In this document: piece after piece, positions 36,086-45,715 of the stretch | Layout: each line of letters opens with the position of its first letter | Numbering within the stretch: position 1 is the first letter of the stretch | Assembly: GCA_949293245.1 (NCBI GenBank) | Contig: CASFCS010000015.1 | Location: 1 to 57,911, forward strand | Direction: 5' to 3' | DNA: 57,911 bases | Source: an uncultured bacterium | Lineage (GTDB): Bacteria; Bacillota; Clostridia; Oscillospirales; Oscillospiraceae | Position numbers and translations under genes: made by a program | Notes under the pieces: model-generated | Seen by the model: the letters and a program-made list of their open reading frames with translations, nothing else | Told to the model about the DNA's origin: nothing | Databases searched by the model: none

Positions 36086-36820
36086 TCACACCCGCAGCAG
36101 GTCCCGCAGGCCGCAGTAGGCCAGGTAGGCCGCCCCGCGGCACACCTTCAGGGGGTTGTGGGACCGGCGGGCCCGGGTCATCTGGGACAGGCCCTTGCGG
36201 TAGCGGGGGGTGGGCCGGACAAAGACCGCCCGGGTGTCCCCCGCCTTCAGGGCCTGGGCCAGGTGGGCGGGGTCGGCGCTCTCCGCCTGGAACAGAGTGT
36301 AGCAGTTGCCCACCTCCCGGGCGTGGTGGGCGTCGCTGCCGCCGGTGTAGGGCAGATGGCGGCGGGCGGCGTACTCCGCAGCCATGGCGTTGGCCGCCGG
36401 GTTTTTGAAACAGGCCCGGGCGTTGGCGCACTCCACCCCGTCCAGCAGGGGGGCCAGGTCCTCCAGGTCCCGGTCCGCCCGGGCGAAGGGGTGGGCCATC
36501 ACTGCCAGACCCCCGGCCTCATGGATGGCCCGGGCGGCCACCGCCGCGGGCACCAGCCCGCCCTCCATCAGGGCCTGCACGTCGAAGGAGGCGGCACAAA
36601 ACAGGGCCAGCATGTGCCCCCGGTCGGTGGAGATCTCACAGGCGGGCAGCAGAAGCACCCCGTTGTACCGCTCCGGCCGGTCCAGGGTGAAGCGGTTGTG
36701 GTCGGCGATGGCCATGCCGTCCAACCCCTGGGCCAGGGCGGCGGCGGCCAGCGCTCCCAGAGAGGAGCGGCCGTCGGGGGAGGCGTTGGTGTGGACGTGG
36801 AGGTCGATTTTCAGCTCCAT
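36086..36820 (-). CDS. PHP-domain phosphoesterase
   Basis: This 244-residue protein has the metal-binding motifs of the PHP family: HxH in IDLHVHTNAS (residues 7-9), ADHN at about 40, H in VMAHPFA, and GSDAHH near 176. Such enzymes hydrolyse phosphomonoesters or nucleotide phosphates. Its C-terminal basic tail (RYRKGLSQMTRARRSH) is not part of the core. It lies between an ATP-grasp ligase and a polysaccharide deacetylase on one strand. GAGGAG precedes the ATG. The substrate is unknown. Confidence 0.88.
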   Translation of the reverse strand: MELKIDLHVHTNASPDGRSSLGALAAAALAQGLDGMAIADHNRFTLDRPERYNGVLLLPACEISTDRGHMLALFCAASFDVQALMEGGLVPAAVAARAIHEAGGLAVMAHPFARADRDLEDLAPLLDGVECANARACFKNPAANAMAAEYAARRHLPYTGGSDAHHAREVGNCYTLFQAESADPAHLAQALKAGDTRAVFVRPTPRYRKGLSQMTRARRSHNPLKVCRGAAYLAYCGLRDLLRV

Positions 36821-36904
36821 GGTGTATTCTCCTCACTGACGCCCCAGGGGGGCGGTGTTGGCGGGAAGGGGGATACATTCATACATACGGGGCAGGGGCG
36901 GGGG

Positions 36905-38080
36905 TCATGCCCCGCTTTTTTTCCGCCCCCCCAGCAGGGAGCGGTAGTAGGCCAGGGCGGGGGCGGGGTCGTTCCACTGGAAGAGCCCGTCCCGTACGGC
37001 GGGGTTGAAGAAGTCGGCCAGGGCCCCCAGGGCCTTTCCGGGCTGCCCCCGGCGGCAGTAGCCCAGGCCGGCCATCAGGTCCGAGGGGAAAAAGACCATC
37101 CGTCTGGGGGGATAGGGGGCAGGAGTTGGGGGCGTGAAGGGGGCGGAGGGGTTGCCCGCGTTCCACGCCTGGGCAAACCACAAAAGGGGAATGCCGGTGG
37201 CCGCCGCCCGGGTCAGGGGGAAGGAGCCCCAGATCCGGGGGTTGATCTCCAGCAGGTGGGGTCTGCCTTCGGCGTCCTCCTTGAACTCCACCATGGCCAG
37301 GCCGCTGTACCCCACGGCGGCAGCCAGCCGGCGGACATAGCCCTCCAGCTCCGCACTGTGGAAGGCGGCGCAGCAGGTGGAGGGCCCCCCGGTCACGGGG
37401 TACTCCCGCAGGCGGCGGTGGCACACCCAAGCGAGGACCTCCCCCTCCCGGGCCAGGAAGGAGCAGCCCAGGCCGCCCCCCGGGAGGTACTGCTGCACCA
37501 GGGGCTCCTCCCCGGTGAGGGCGGAGAAGCGGGCGCGGGCCTCCTCCAGCCGGGAGGAATCGGCGGCGATCACATAGCGCTGCTGGGCGGTGAGGCCGAA
37601 CTTCTCCCCGCACAGGGGCTTGACCACGCAGGGGAAGGCGGGGGTCTCCTCCGGGCCGTAGTTCCGGGGCACGGGGATGCCCAGCTCTTCCCCCAGCCGG
37701 GCCACGGCGGATTTATCATTAAAGGTATCCAGCTGGCTCTGGGTAGGGAGACACAGCCCGCACACCGCCTGAAAGGCCGCCCGGGTTTCGGGCCGGGCCA
37801 GCATGGCCAGGGTGGACGCCCCCACGGGGAGCAAAGCCGGGCGGCAGCCCTCCCGCACCCCCACGGTGCGGCACAGATCCAGCAGGGCGCCTTGGTAGTC
37901 CTCCCGGGGGAGGAGCACCTTTTCCTTTACATAGCGGGAGCGGAAACCCAGAGGGGGGGAGAGGGGGCGGCCCTCCCGGTCCATCTGCTCGCACACCACC
38001 AGGGACACCCCGGCCTGGGCCAGGTCCCGGATCAGGGCCAGGGACATGCGGTAATGGACATCGGTGATTACGGCCACCAT
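36905..38080 (-). CDS. ATP-grasp ligase family protein
   Basis: This 391-residue protein has an N-terminal Rossmann-like domain (about 1-110) and an ATP-grasp domain (about 120-310). ATP-binding elements are FPCVVKPLCGEKFG, EEPLVQQYLPGGG, and the magnesium site MVEFKEDAEGRPHLLEINPRIWG (E and N). It resembles the carbamoyl-phosphate-synthase-like ATP-grasp proteins that join a carboxylate to an amine or modify cell-surface sugars and peptides. AGGAGGAG precedes the ATG at 38080 and it is first in the operon. The substrates are unknown. Confidence 0.87.
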   Translation of the reverse strand: MVAVITDVHYRMSLALIRDLAQAGVSLVVCEQMDREGRPLSPPLGFRSRYVKEKVLLPREDYQGALLDLCRTVGVREGCRPALLPVGASTLAMLARPETRAAFQAVCGLCLPTQSQLDTFNDKSAVARLGEELGIPVPRNYGPEETPAFPCVVKPLCGEKFGLTAQQRYVIAADSSRLEEARARFSALTGEEPLVQQYLPGGGLGCSFLAREGEVLAWVCHRRLREYPVTGGPSTCCAAFHSAELEGYVRRLAAAVGYSGLAMVEFKEDAEGRPHLLEINPRIWGSFPLTRAAATGIPLLWFAQAWNAGNPSAPFTPPTPAPYPPRRMVFFPSDLMAGLGYCRRGQPGKALGALADFFNPAVRDGLFQWNDPAPALAYYRSLLGGRKKSGA

Positions 38081-38146
38081 GGCGGGCTCCTCCTCTCGCG
38101 GGGCGGCGGGCGGGAAAAGCCGCCGGCCGGTAAAGTTGACGGGCTT

Positions 38147-38176
38147 ATTCTATCACACCGGCGGGGGAAATGTAAA
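38147..38176 (-). promoter_or_regulatory. Promoter of the ATP-grasp/PHP/deacetylase operon
   Basis: TTTACA (38176-38171), an 18-base spacer and TAGAAT (38152-38147) on the minus strand. The gene-free 38081-38451 region otherwise holds only the pst control region and short GC-rich palindromes. Confidence 0.6.
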
Positions 38177-38328
38177 CTGTCCCCCGGGGATAGAGGGGGC
38201 GGAGCGGGGGAAAACTGACGCCGTAGGTTCCGCCGGAGGGCGGGAAGTTGGGCATATTCCACTTTTTAACTGAGAAAAATCGGGACAAACAGGGGGAAAA
38301 AGCACAAAAAAAGTCCCCTGCTCCTGCC

Positions 38329-38383
38329 TTTACTCAAACTTTACAATGCCCTGGTCACAGTCTTTACAATGGCTGTGTATACT
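38329..38383 (+). promoter_or_regulatory. Candidate Pho box and promoter of pstS
   Basis: TTTACT (38329), TTTACA (38340) and TTTACA (38363) are direct repeats at about one or two helical turns from each other, like PhoP boxes of Gram-positive bacteria. TATACT at 38378-38383 is the probable -10, with no good -35, as is usual at promoters that need activation. PhoP at 43.7 kb would be the activator. Confidence 0.6.
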
Positions 38384-38451
38384 CAGTGCTGTCGGTGAGA
38401 AAACCGGCAGAATGTTTCAGAAATTATATCAAACATAAGGAAATGGAGATC

Positions 38452-39339
38452 ATGAACATGAAAAAGAGAATTCTTGCCCTGTGCATGGCCGGCCTGATGG
38501 CTGTGGGCGTCCTGGCCGGCTGCTCCAACAACGGCGACGGCGCGGACAACACCGGCTCCCCCGATCCCAGCCAGAGCCAGAGCCAGCCGGCGGACCTGAG
38601 CGGCTCCGTCACCACCCTGGGCTCCACCTCTATGGACAGCGTGATGAACACCCTGGCCGAGCAGTTCGGCCTGGACAATCCCGGCGTTACCGTGTCCGTG
38701 GAGGGCGGCGGCTCCTCCGCCGGCGTGGAGGCCGCCTCCAACGGCACCGCCGACATCGGCCTGGCCTCCCGCGCCCTGAAGGACGAGGAGAAGGAGCAGG
38801 GCCTGGTGGAGACCGTCCTGGCCCTGGACGGCATCGCCATCATCGTCAACGCCGACAACGGCGTGGCCGACCTGACTGTGGAGCAGATCGCCTCCATCTT
38901 CACCGGCGAGGTCACCAACTGGTCTGAGCTGGGCGGCTCCGACCTGGAGATCGCCTGCTACGGCCGCGAGGCCGGCTCCGGCACCCGGGACGGCTTTGAG
39001 TCCATCACCGGCACCGAGGACACCTGCGTCCTGGACCAGGAGCTCACCTCCACCGGCGCCGTGATTGAGGCCGTCCGCAGCAACCCCAACGCCATCGGCT
39101 ACGCCTCCCTCTCCGCTGTGGAGGGCCAGGAGGGCATCAAGGCCATCACCGTAGGCGGTGTGGAGTGCAGCGAGGCCACCGTGCTGGACGGCACCTATCA
39201 AATCCAGCGCCCCTTCGTCCTGGTGACCAAGGAGGGCGTGGACCTCACCCCCGCTGCCCAGGCCTTCTTTGACTGGGCCACCTCCGCCGCCGCTGCCGAC
39301 CTCATCCGCTCCGCCGGCGCTGTGCCCGTGGCCGAGTAA
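38452..39339 (+). CDS. pstS: Phosphate ABC transporter substrate-binding lipoprotein
   Basis: PstS (about 295 residues) captures phosphate outside the membrane. It has a lipoprotein signal with lipobox VLAGC (Cys about residue 23), a Ser/Gln/Asp-rich linker, and the phosphate-binding signatures LGSTSMDSVM, EGGGSSAGVEA and REAGSGTRDGFE. The start is ATG 38452 or 38458; AAGGA favours the first and GGAG the second. It heads the pst operon under a candidate Pho box, and the stem-loop after it probably keeps its mRNA level above the membrane genes. Confidence 0.95.
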   Translation: MNMKKRILALCMAGLMAVGVLAGCSNNGDGADNTGSPDPSQSQSQPADLSGSVTTLGSTSMDSVMNTLAEQFGLDNPGVTVSVEGGGSSAGVEAASNGTADIGLASRALKDEEKEQGLVETVLALDGIAIIVNADNGVADLTVEQIASIFTGEVTNWSELGGSDLEIACYGREAGSGTRDGFESITGTEDTCVLDQELTSTGAVIEAVRSNPNAIGYASLSAVEGQEGIKAITVGGVECSEATVLDGTYQIQRPFVLVTKEGVDLTPAAQAFFDWATSAAAADLIRSAGAVPVAE

Positions 39340-39369
39340 CACCCCTAACCCAACCAAACGCCCCGGAAC

Positions 39370-39394
39370 AGCCTCCGCCGCCACGGCGGGGGCT
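39370..39394 (+). terminator. Intercistronic stem-loop after pstS
   Basis: An 11-bp stem (39370-39380 with 39384-39394, one G-U pair) without a T-run lies between pstS and pstC. Such hairpins reduce read-through or protect the upstream mRNA, giving more binding protein than permease. Confidence 0.6.
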
Positions 39395-39447
39395 ATTCCC
39401 CTGACATGAGATCCAGTTTCTTGTACTGCTGAAAGGAGTCAGTTCCT

Positions 39448-40422
39448 GTGGAAAATGAGAAGATCCTGGCCCAGATGCCGGATCAGACGAAGGAGGAGAG
39501 GGCCGTGAAGGGAGCCTCCGCCCTGACGCGCTTGAAAAACCGGTTCGGGCTGCACACCGCCCGGGATGTGCTGGAGTTCTCGGTGCACGGCTTCTTCTTC
39601 CTGTGCGGCTTTTTGGCTGTGGCCTGTGTGCTGTTCATCAGCGTGTATCTGGTGGTCTCCGGCCTGCCCGCCATGCTGGAAATCGGCGTGGCGGACTTCC
39701 TCCTGGGGGACACCTGGACCGCCCGGCAGGGCCAGTTCGGCATCCTGCCCTTCATCCTCACCTCTGTGGCGGGCACCGGCGGGGCCATCCTCATCGGCGT
39801 GCCGGTAGGGGTGCTTACCGCCATGTTCCTGGCCAAGGTGGCCAACAACAAGGTGGCCGCCGTGATCCGCTCCGCCGTGTCCCTGCTGGCCGGCATCCCC
39901 TCGGTGGTGTACGGCCTGGTGGGTATGGTGGTGCTGGTGCCCGCGGTGCAGCAGGCCTTCGGCCTGTCCTCGGGGGCCAACCTCCTGTCGGCCATCGTGG
40001 TGCTGGCGGTGATGATCCTCCCCTCCATCATCAACGTGGCGGAGACCTCCCTGCGGGCCGTGCCCAAGGAGTATGAGGAAGCCTCTCTGGCCCTGGGGGC
40101 CACCCACATTGAGACCATCTTCCGGGTGTCCCTCCCCGCCGCCCGCTCCGGCGTGGCCACCTCCATCGTGCTGGGGGTGGGCCGGGCCATCGGCGAGGCC
40201 ATGGCCATCATCATGGTGTCGGGCAACGTGGCCAACATGCCCGGCAGCCTCTTCACCCCGGTGCGCTTCCTCACCACCGCCATCACCTCCGAGATGAACT
40301 ACGCCCCTGCCGGCTCCCTGTGGAAGGAGTCCCTCTTCTCCATCGGCCTGGTGCTGTTCCTCTTTATTATGCTCATCAACGTCATTCTCAACGTGTTTAT
40401 CAAAAACAAGAAGGAGGGATAA
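39448..40422 (+). CDS. pstC: Phosphate ABC transporter permease PstC
   Basis: PstC (324 residues) is one of the two membrane channels of the phosphate importer. It has six membrane helices, the first near residues 48-72, and the permease EAA loop seen as EYEEASLALGATHIET near residue 208. The start is GTG at 39448 with AAAGGAG nine bases upstream. The stop is three bases before the pstA start, so they are coupled. Confidence 0.95.
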   Translation: MENEKILAQMPDQTKEERAVKGASALTRLKNRFGLHTARDVLEFSVHGFFFLCGFLAVACVLFISVYLVVSGLPAMLEIGVADFLLGDTWTARQGQFGILPFILTSVAGTGGAILIGVPVGVLTAMFLAKVANNKVAAVIRSAVSLLAGIPSVVYGLVGMVVLVPAVQQAFGLSSGANLLSAIVVLAVMILPSIINVAETSLRAVPKEYEEASLALGATHIETIFRVSLPAARSGVATSIVLGVGRAIGEAMAIIMVSGNVANMPGSLFTPVRFLTTAITSEMNYAPAGSLWKESLFSIGLVLFLFIMLINVILNVFIKNKKEG

Positions 40423-40425
40423 CTT

Positions 40426-41277
40426 GTGGAGACCCTTTCCGCCAAACGCCGGTTCTATGACCGGGGCCTGCGTTTCCTGCTGTACCTGTGCGGCGCCGTC
40501 ACCTGCGCGCTGCTGCTGTTCCTCATCGTCTATGTGTTTTACCGCGGCCTGGGGAACATCTCCTGGGAGTTCCTCACCACCCAGAAGAGCTATATCAACA
40601 AAACTGATGGTATTCTTCCCAACATACTAAACACTTTGTATATCATTTGCTTCTCCATGGTCATCGTCCTCCCCCTGGGGGTGGGGGCGGCCATCTACCT
40701 GACGGAGTACGCCTCCAACCGGAAGCTGGTGGCTGTCATTGAGTTTGCCACCGAGACCCTCACGGGCATCCCCTCCATCATCTTCGGCCTGGTGGGCATG
40801 CTGTTTTTCGCCCAGCTGCTGGGCTTTGGCTACGGCATTATGGCCGGCGGCCTCACCCTGGTGGTGATGATCCTGCCCACCATCGTGCGCACCACCCAGG
40901 AGGCCCTGAAAACCGTGCCCCAGTCCTACCGGGAAGGGGCCCTGGGCCTGGGGGCGGGCAAGTGGCGCATGGTGCGCACCGTGGTGCTGCCCAATGCGGT
41001 GGACGGCATTGTCACCGGCTGCATCCTGGCGGTGGGGCGCATCGTGGGCGAGTCCGCCGCTCTCCTCTTCACCGCCGGCATGGGCGGCGTGGTGAGCAAT
41101 TTCCTGGACGCCATGCACACCTCCTCCGGCACCCTCAGCGTGGCCCTGTACGTCTACGTCACCGAGTACGCCAACGTGGACCTGGCTCTGGCCATCGGTG
41201 CGGTGCTGATGATCATCACCCTGGTGATCAATCTGGCGGCCTCTCTGGTGGGCCGGCGGGTCAAGAACAAGCAGTAA
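40426..41277 (+). CDS. pstA: Phosphate ABC transporter permease PstA
   Basis: PstA (283 residues) pairs with PstC to form the channel. Six membrane helices are visible and the EAA loop reads [17 protein letters not shown]. The GTG start at 40426 has AAGGAGGG upstream and follows pstC with a three-base gap. Partner ATPase PstB begins 16 bases after the stop. Confidence 0.95.
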   Translation: METLSAKRRFYDRGLRFLLYLCGAVTCALLLFLIVYVFYRGLGNISWEFLTTQKSYINKTDGILPNILNTLYIICFSMVIVLPLGVGAAIYLTEYASNRKLVAVIEFATETLTGIPSIIFGLVGMLFFAQLLGFGYGIMAGGLTLVVMILPTIVRTTQEALKTVPQSYREGALGLGAGKWRMVRTVVLPNAVDGIVTGCILAVGRIVGESAALLFTAGMGGVVSNFLDAMHTSSGTLSVALYVYVTEYANVDLALAIGAVLMIITLVINLAASLVGRRVKNKQ

Positions 41278-41293
41278 AAAGGAGAAACATCCT

Positions 41294-42049
41294 ATGCAAG
41301 CCATATTAAAGACCGAACATCTGGACCTGTGGTACGGGACCAACCAGGCCCTGAAGGACGTATCGCTGGATATGCCCGAGCACCAGGTCACCGCCCTCAT
41401 CGGCCCCTCGGGCTGTGGCAAGTCCACCTTCCTCAAGACCCTGGACCGGATGAACGACCTGGTGCCCGGGGTGCGCATCGAGGGGAAGGTTCTCTACCGG
41501 GGGCGCAACATCTTTGACCCCGACATGGACGTCACCTCCCTGCGCCGCCACGTGGGCATGGTGTTCCAGAAGCCCAACCCCTTCCCCATGTCCATCTACG
41601 ACAACATCGCCTATGGCCCCCGCACCCACGGCATCCGGGGCAAGCGGGAGCTGGACGAGATCGTGGAGCGCTCCCTCCGGGGGGCGGCCATCTGGGACGA
41701 GGTGAAGGACCGGCTCAAGAAGTCCGCCCTCTCCCTGTCCGGCGGCCAGCAGCAGCGCATCTGCATCGCCCGGGCCCTGGCGGTAGAGCCCGACGTGCTC
41801 CTTATGGACGAGGCCACCTCCGCCCTGGACCCCATCTCCACCTCCAAGATTGAAGATTTGATTGCAGATCTGAAAAAAGAGTATACAATAGTAATTGTGA
41901 CCCACAACATGCAGCAGGCCACCCGGGTTTCCGACCAGTGTGCCTTCTTCCTCCACGGCGAGCTGGTGGAGGCCGGGGAGACGGGACAGATCTTCTCCGT
42001 GCCCAAAGACAAGCGCACCGAGGACTACATCACCGGCCGGTTCGGGTAA
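41294..42049 (+). CDS. pstB: Phosphate ABC transporter ATP-binding protein PstB
   Basis: PstB (251 residues) powers phosphate import. Walker A is GPSGCGKST (about 36-44), the signature [10 protein letters not shown] near 148, Walker [14 protein letters not shown] near 168-180, and the H-loop VTHNMQQA. The full-length match to PstB includes the typical [11 protein letters not shown] after Walker A. AAGGAG precedes the ATG. A short AT-rich patch (41855-41895) stands out within the GC-rich gene. Confidence 0.97.
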   Translation: MQAILKTEHLDLWYGTNQALKDVSLDMPEHQVTALIGPSGCGKSTFLKTLDRMNDLVPGVRIEGKVLYRGRNIFDPDMDVTSLRRHVGMVFQKPNPFPMSIYDNIAYGPRTHGIRGKRELDEIVERSLRGAAIWDEVKDRLKKSALSLSGGQQQRICIARALAVEPDVLLMDEATSALDPISTSKIEDLIADLKKEYTIVIVTHNMQQATRVSDQCAFFLHGELVEAGETGQIFSVPKDKRTEDYITGRFG

Positions 42050-42062
42050 GGAGGAGCGAGAC

Positions 42063-42710
42063 ATGAGAAAGACTTTTGATGCGGAGCTGCTGGAGTTGGG
42101 CCAGGAGCTCACCGACATGGCCCTCCAGGCCCAGACCGCCATTGACGTGGTGACCAACTCCCTCACCAGCCGGGACGCGGAGGGTGCCCGCCAGGTGCTG
42201 GAGGGCACCGCCGGTCTGGACCAGGTGGAGCGGGACATTGAGAACCACTGCCTCACCCTGCTGCTGCGCCAGCAGCCGGTGGCCCGGGACCTGCGCACCA
42301 TCTCCACCGCCCTGAAGATGGTCACCGACCTCCAGCGCATCGGGGATCAGGCGGCCAACATCGCCGAGCTGACGCTGCTGCTGGTGGAGCAGCACCCCAG
42401 CGGCCTGGAGGTGCCCGACCACATCCAGCAGATGAGCCAGCGGGCGGGCATGATGGTCCGCCAGGCCATTGCCGCCTACACCGCCCGGGACGTGGCGGTG
42501 GCCCACGGGGTCATCAATCTGGACGACCAGGTGGACGAGCTGTTCACCAGGGTGAAGGAGGAGCTCATCGAGCGCATCGTCCAGGAGCGGGACAACGCCG
42601 ACCAGGCGGTGGACCTCATCATCATCGCCAAGTACCTGGAGCGCATTGCCGACCATGCGGTGAACATCGCAAACTGGGCTATTTTCTGCGTGACGGGGAA
42701 ATTGCAGTAA
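42063..42710 (+). CDS. phoU: Phosphate transport regulator PhoU
   Basis: PhoU (215 residues) is a cytoplasmic all-helical protein that links the Pst transporter to the PhoR kinase and shuts off phosphate uptake and the Pho response when phosphate is plentiful. The two PhoU repeats are visible with the metal-site motifs near DLQRIGDQAANIAE and KYLERIADHAVNIA. AAGGAGGAG precedes the ATG. It is the last gene of the pst operon; no clear terminator with a T-run follows directly. Confidence 0.95.
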   Translation: MRKTFDAELLELGQELTDMALQAQTAIDVVTNSLTSRDAEGARQVLEGTAGLDQVERDIENHCLTLLLRQQPVARDLRTISTALKMVTDLQRIGDQAANIAELTLLLVEQHPSGLEVPDHIQQMSQRAGMMVRQAIAAYTARDVAVAHGVINLDDQVDELFTRVKEELIERIVQERDNADQAVDLIIIAKYLERIADHAVNIANWAIFCVTGKLQ

Positions 42711-43716
42711 GAAGCGCGGAGCGCCCGAAAGCAGGCGCACAGCGAACCACGCAGACCGGAAAACAGGCCGGCCAAGGGCCGGCGGCATTTCCGGCGGAGT
42801 GGTGAGCAGTGTGCCGTCGCGGAGGGCGCAAAGCGTGACAAGAAGCGCGGAGCCGTCATGTGCAGGCGAATAAGACCGGAGCGCCCGTATTCTTTGTAGG
42901 GGGCGGTGTCCTCACCGCCCCGCGCGACTGTGCATCGGGCTTCCTCCCGCCCTGTCATTGCGAAATGGAGCGCACGCTGGCGCGGCAATGCGGCCCCGCC
43001 GTTTGGGGACGGGGGATGTTCTTTTCTGCTCGTGCAGAAAAGAACCAAAAGACACGGTCAAGAGGGGGATGTCGTCGACGCAAGCTCCATATCCCTCCCC
43101 CCGCCCTGGCGGGCAGGTGTCGCTCATTCCGCTGCGTCTCCTCTCCACACCCGACCCGCTTGGGCTGGGCTTGGGTGTGGTGATACAAAATAGAGGAACC
43201 CCTTAAAACGACCAGGCCAAAGGGGGGCTGCGGCCCCCCTTTCTGGACGGAACCCCCCGGGGACGGGGGACGAGGGACGGGAGCTGCGGGCGGCCAAAGG
43301 CCGCCCCTACGAACAAACCACCAAATATCACCCGGCCAGGCGCCCTTGCGAGAAGGACAAGGTATTTCGAGTACCAAGCCAGGCCGCGGAAGGCCGGCCG
43401 GGCAACGCGCAGATACGACAAAGTTTCCACGCGCCGGCCGATAGCAGCAGGCACCAGAGTGTCCAGGGGGATCCATAAGGGGGAGAGCCCCCTTATGCCC
43501 ATTCTTTTGGGTACTTTTCTTGTGGGAGCAAGAAAAGTACCAACGTTCCCCCGCCATCATAAAAAGGGAAAAGGGCTTGCCGCTCTGCTTATATACTAAA
43601 CAATAAACTCGGTTTACCATGGCGGGCCCAGCCGCCATGGCCCCACCGGATCTCCATATTTTTACCCTCCGCCCCTGAGGGGCGGCTTTATGCTTTCATC
43701 AAGGAGGATGCGCCAT
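42711..43716. repeat. Gene-free kilobase with multiple inverted repeats between phoU and phoP
   Basis: No credible gene lies here. Perfect hairpins are at 42900-42908/42913-42921, 43018-43029/43034-43045 (12 bp), 43219-43228/43233-43242, 43288-43295/43299-43306, 43474-43483/43488-43497, 43511-43522/43529-43540 (12 bp), 43617-43625/43632-43640 and 43669-43675/43679-43685. The short open frames overlap one another on both strands with no ribosome sites or recognisable domains. It looks like stacked remnants of interspersed repeats, with the phoP promoter and leader at the right end. Confidence 0.75.
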
Positions 43717-44373
43717 ATGTCTATGACCATCGCCATTGTGGAGGACGACGCCTCCATCCGGGCCATGCTGGAGTACTACTTCCGGTCTTTGCAGTACGAG
43801 ACTGCCGCCTTCGAGACGGGGGAGGCCTTTTTTGACGCGGGGATCACCCCGACGTTGCTGCTGCTGGACGTGATGCTCCCCGGTATGGACGGCTTCCAGG
43901 TCCTCCGCCGCCTCCGGGCCGACAAGGAGCGGGGAGAGGTGCCGGTCATCATGCTCACCGCCCGGTCCGCCGAGATGGACAAGGTGGAGGGGCTGGACGC
44001 CGGGGCGGACGACTACATCACCAAGCCTTTCGGGGTGATGGAGCTTCAGGCCCGGGTGAACGCGGTGCTGCGGCGCATCCACCCCGCCGATCCCACCCTC
44101 CGCTACCGGGACCTGGTGCTGGACCCGGCGGGGCGCACGGTTACCCGGAACGGGACCCCCGTGGAGCTCACCTACAAGGAGTTTGAGCTGCTGCGGCTGC
44201 TCATCACCCGCCAGGGCACCGTCCTCACCCGGGACGAGATCCTGGCGGCGGTGTGGAACTACGACTTCGCCGGGGAGACCCGGACGGTGGATATGCACGT
44301 CAAATCCCTCCGCCAGAAGCTGGGAGAGGGATACATCACCACGGTGCGCTCCGTGGGCTACAAAATGAACTGA
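43717..44373 (+). CDS. phoP: Response regulator PhoP/PhoB-like
   Basis: This OmpR-family regulator of 218 residues has a receiver domain with acidic pocket ED/D (residues 9-11), phosphorylated D51 in LLLDVMLPG, T in MLTAR, and K in ITKPFG. The winged-helix domain ends TVDMHVKSLRQKLG and GYKMN. A strong AAGGAGG nine bases upstream sets the start at 43717 rather than the earlier in-frame codons. It lies after pst-phoU and just before its kinase, so it is most likely the phosphate-starvation regulator that binds the repeats before pstS. Confidence 0.9.
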   Translation: MSMTIAIVEDDASIRAMLEYYFRSLQYETAAFETGEAFFDAGITPTLLLLDVMLPGMDGFQVLRRLRADKERGEVPVIMLTARSAEMDKVEGLDAGADDYITKPFGVMELQARVNAVLRRIHPADPTLRYRDLVLDPAGRTVTRNGTPVELTYKEFELLRLLITRQGTVLTRDEILAAVWNYDFAGETRTVDMHVKSLRQKLGEGYITTVRSVGYKMN

Positions 44374-44385
44374 GGGGGCGGCAGC

Positions 44386-45699
44386 GTGACCAGAGCAGTT
44401 TTGGAAGACGGGCGCCGCCTGCGCCGGCGGCTCACAGCCGCCATCATCGCCACTGTGGCGGTGGCCCTGCTGATCTCCAACACCGTGGGGCTCTATCTCT
44501 ACCGGGAGCGGGAGGTGGCCGCCGCCCGGCAGAACCTGGTGGAGCTCCTCAACCTGATGGATGCCCAGAGTTATTACACCGACGCGGAGGAGCTGCTGGG
44601 GCAGTTCCACACCGCCGCGCCGGACAAGCGCCTCACCCTCATCACCGCCGAGGGCCAGGTGCTGGGGGACACCGATGTGGAGGATCTGGAGACCAACCAC
44701 GCCGACCGGCCCGAGGTGGTGGCCGCCATGGAGGACGGCTGGGGGGAGGCTACCCGCCACTCCGAAACCACGGGACAGACCATGCTCTATGTGGCAAAGA
44801 TCTTTACCGACGGCAACGTGGGCCGGGTGTCCATGCCGCTGTCCTCGGTGAACGCCCTGGTGGTGCCCGGCATCCTGGGATTCCTGGCGGCGGCGGCAGC
44901 GGCGCTGATCCTCAGCTGGCTGCTGGCCCGCCGGGTGGCGGGACAGACCGCCAAGCCCGTGGAGGAGGCCCAGGAGGCGGTGGCCCAGGTGGACGAGACC
45001 CTCCAGTCCGCCCGCAGCGAGTTTACTGCCAACGTGACCCACGAGCTCAAGACCCCCCTCACCTCCATCAAGGGCTTTGTGGAGATGATGGCCTCCGGCC
45101 TGGTGCGGCCCGAGGACCAGAAGGGGTGCATCACCATGATCTCCGTGGAGGTGGACCGGCTCATCTCCCTCATTGACGACATCCTCCAGCTCTCGGAGCT
45201 GGAGGTGGTGGGGGCCACCCGGCCGGGGGAGCAGACCGACGTGATGGCGGTGGTGCGGGATGTGGCGGAGTTCCTCCAGCCCGCCGCCGCCAAGGTTCAG
45301 GTGGAGCTCACCACCGGCGGCCTGCCCTGCCAGGCGGCCATCTCCGCCGGGCGGTTGCGGGAGGTGGTACTCAATCTGGTGGAGAACGCCGTGAAGTACA
45401 ACCGCCCCGGGGGCACTGTGACGGTGGGGGCCTCCTGCCAGGAGGGGTGGTGCATCCTCACTGTGGCGGACACCGGCATCGGCATCCCGGAGGACAGCCA
45501 GGGCCGGGTGTTCGAGCGGTTCTACCGGGTGGACAAGGGCCGCTCCCGGGCCCAGGGGGGCACCGGGCTGGGTCTGGCCATCGTCAAGCACATCGTGGCC
45601 CTGTACGGCGGGTCCATCACCCTCACCAGCACCCTGGGAGAGGGCACCACCATTGTGGTGAAGCTCCCCGCCGCAGGGTCCGGGCCGGAGGAGACCTGA
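44386..45699 (+). CDS. phoR: Sensor histidine kinase PhoR-like
   Basis: This 437-residue membrane kinase has TM1 at about 17-37, a short extracellular domain (38-157), TM2 at about 158-180, HisKA with H219 in ANVTHELKTPLTS, and an ATPase domain with NLVENAVKYN, DTGIGIPED and GGTGLGLAIV. Unlike full PhoR it lacks an obvious cytoplasmic PAS domain. The start is GTG 44386 behind GAGGGGGCGG, 12 bases after phoP. With pst-phoU upstream it is the likely partner of PhoU in phosphate sensing. Confidence 0.9.
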   Translation: MTRAVLEDGRRLRRRLTAAIIATVAVALLISNTVGLYLYREREVAAARQNLVELLNLMDAQSYYTDAEELLGQFHTAAPDKRLTLITAEGQVLGDTDVEDLETNHADRPEVVAAMEDGWGEATRHSETTGQTMLYVAKIFTDGNVGRVSMPLSSVNALVVPGILGFLAAAAAALILSWLLARRVAGQTAKPVEEAQEAVAQVDETLQSARSEFTANVTHELKTPLTSIKGFVEMMASGLVRPEDQKGCITMISVEVDRLISLIDDILQLSELEVVGATRPGEQTDVMAVVRDVAEFLQPAAAKVQVELTTGGLPCQAAISAGRLREVVLNLVENAVKYNRPGGTVTVGASCQEGWCILTVADTGIGIPEDSQGRVFERFYRVDKGRSRAQGGTGLGLAIVKHIVALYGGSITLTSTLGEGTTIVVKLPAAGSGPEET

Positions 45700-45715
45700 C
45701 CGGATACATAAGTGT

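Noticed and set aside
42860-43206. Short overlapping open frames on both strands between phoU and phoP
   Set aside because: They lie over inverted repeats, lack ribosome sites and show no recognisable protein features.
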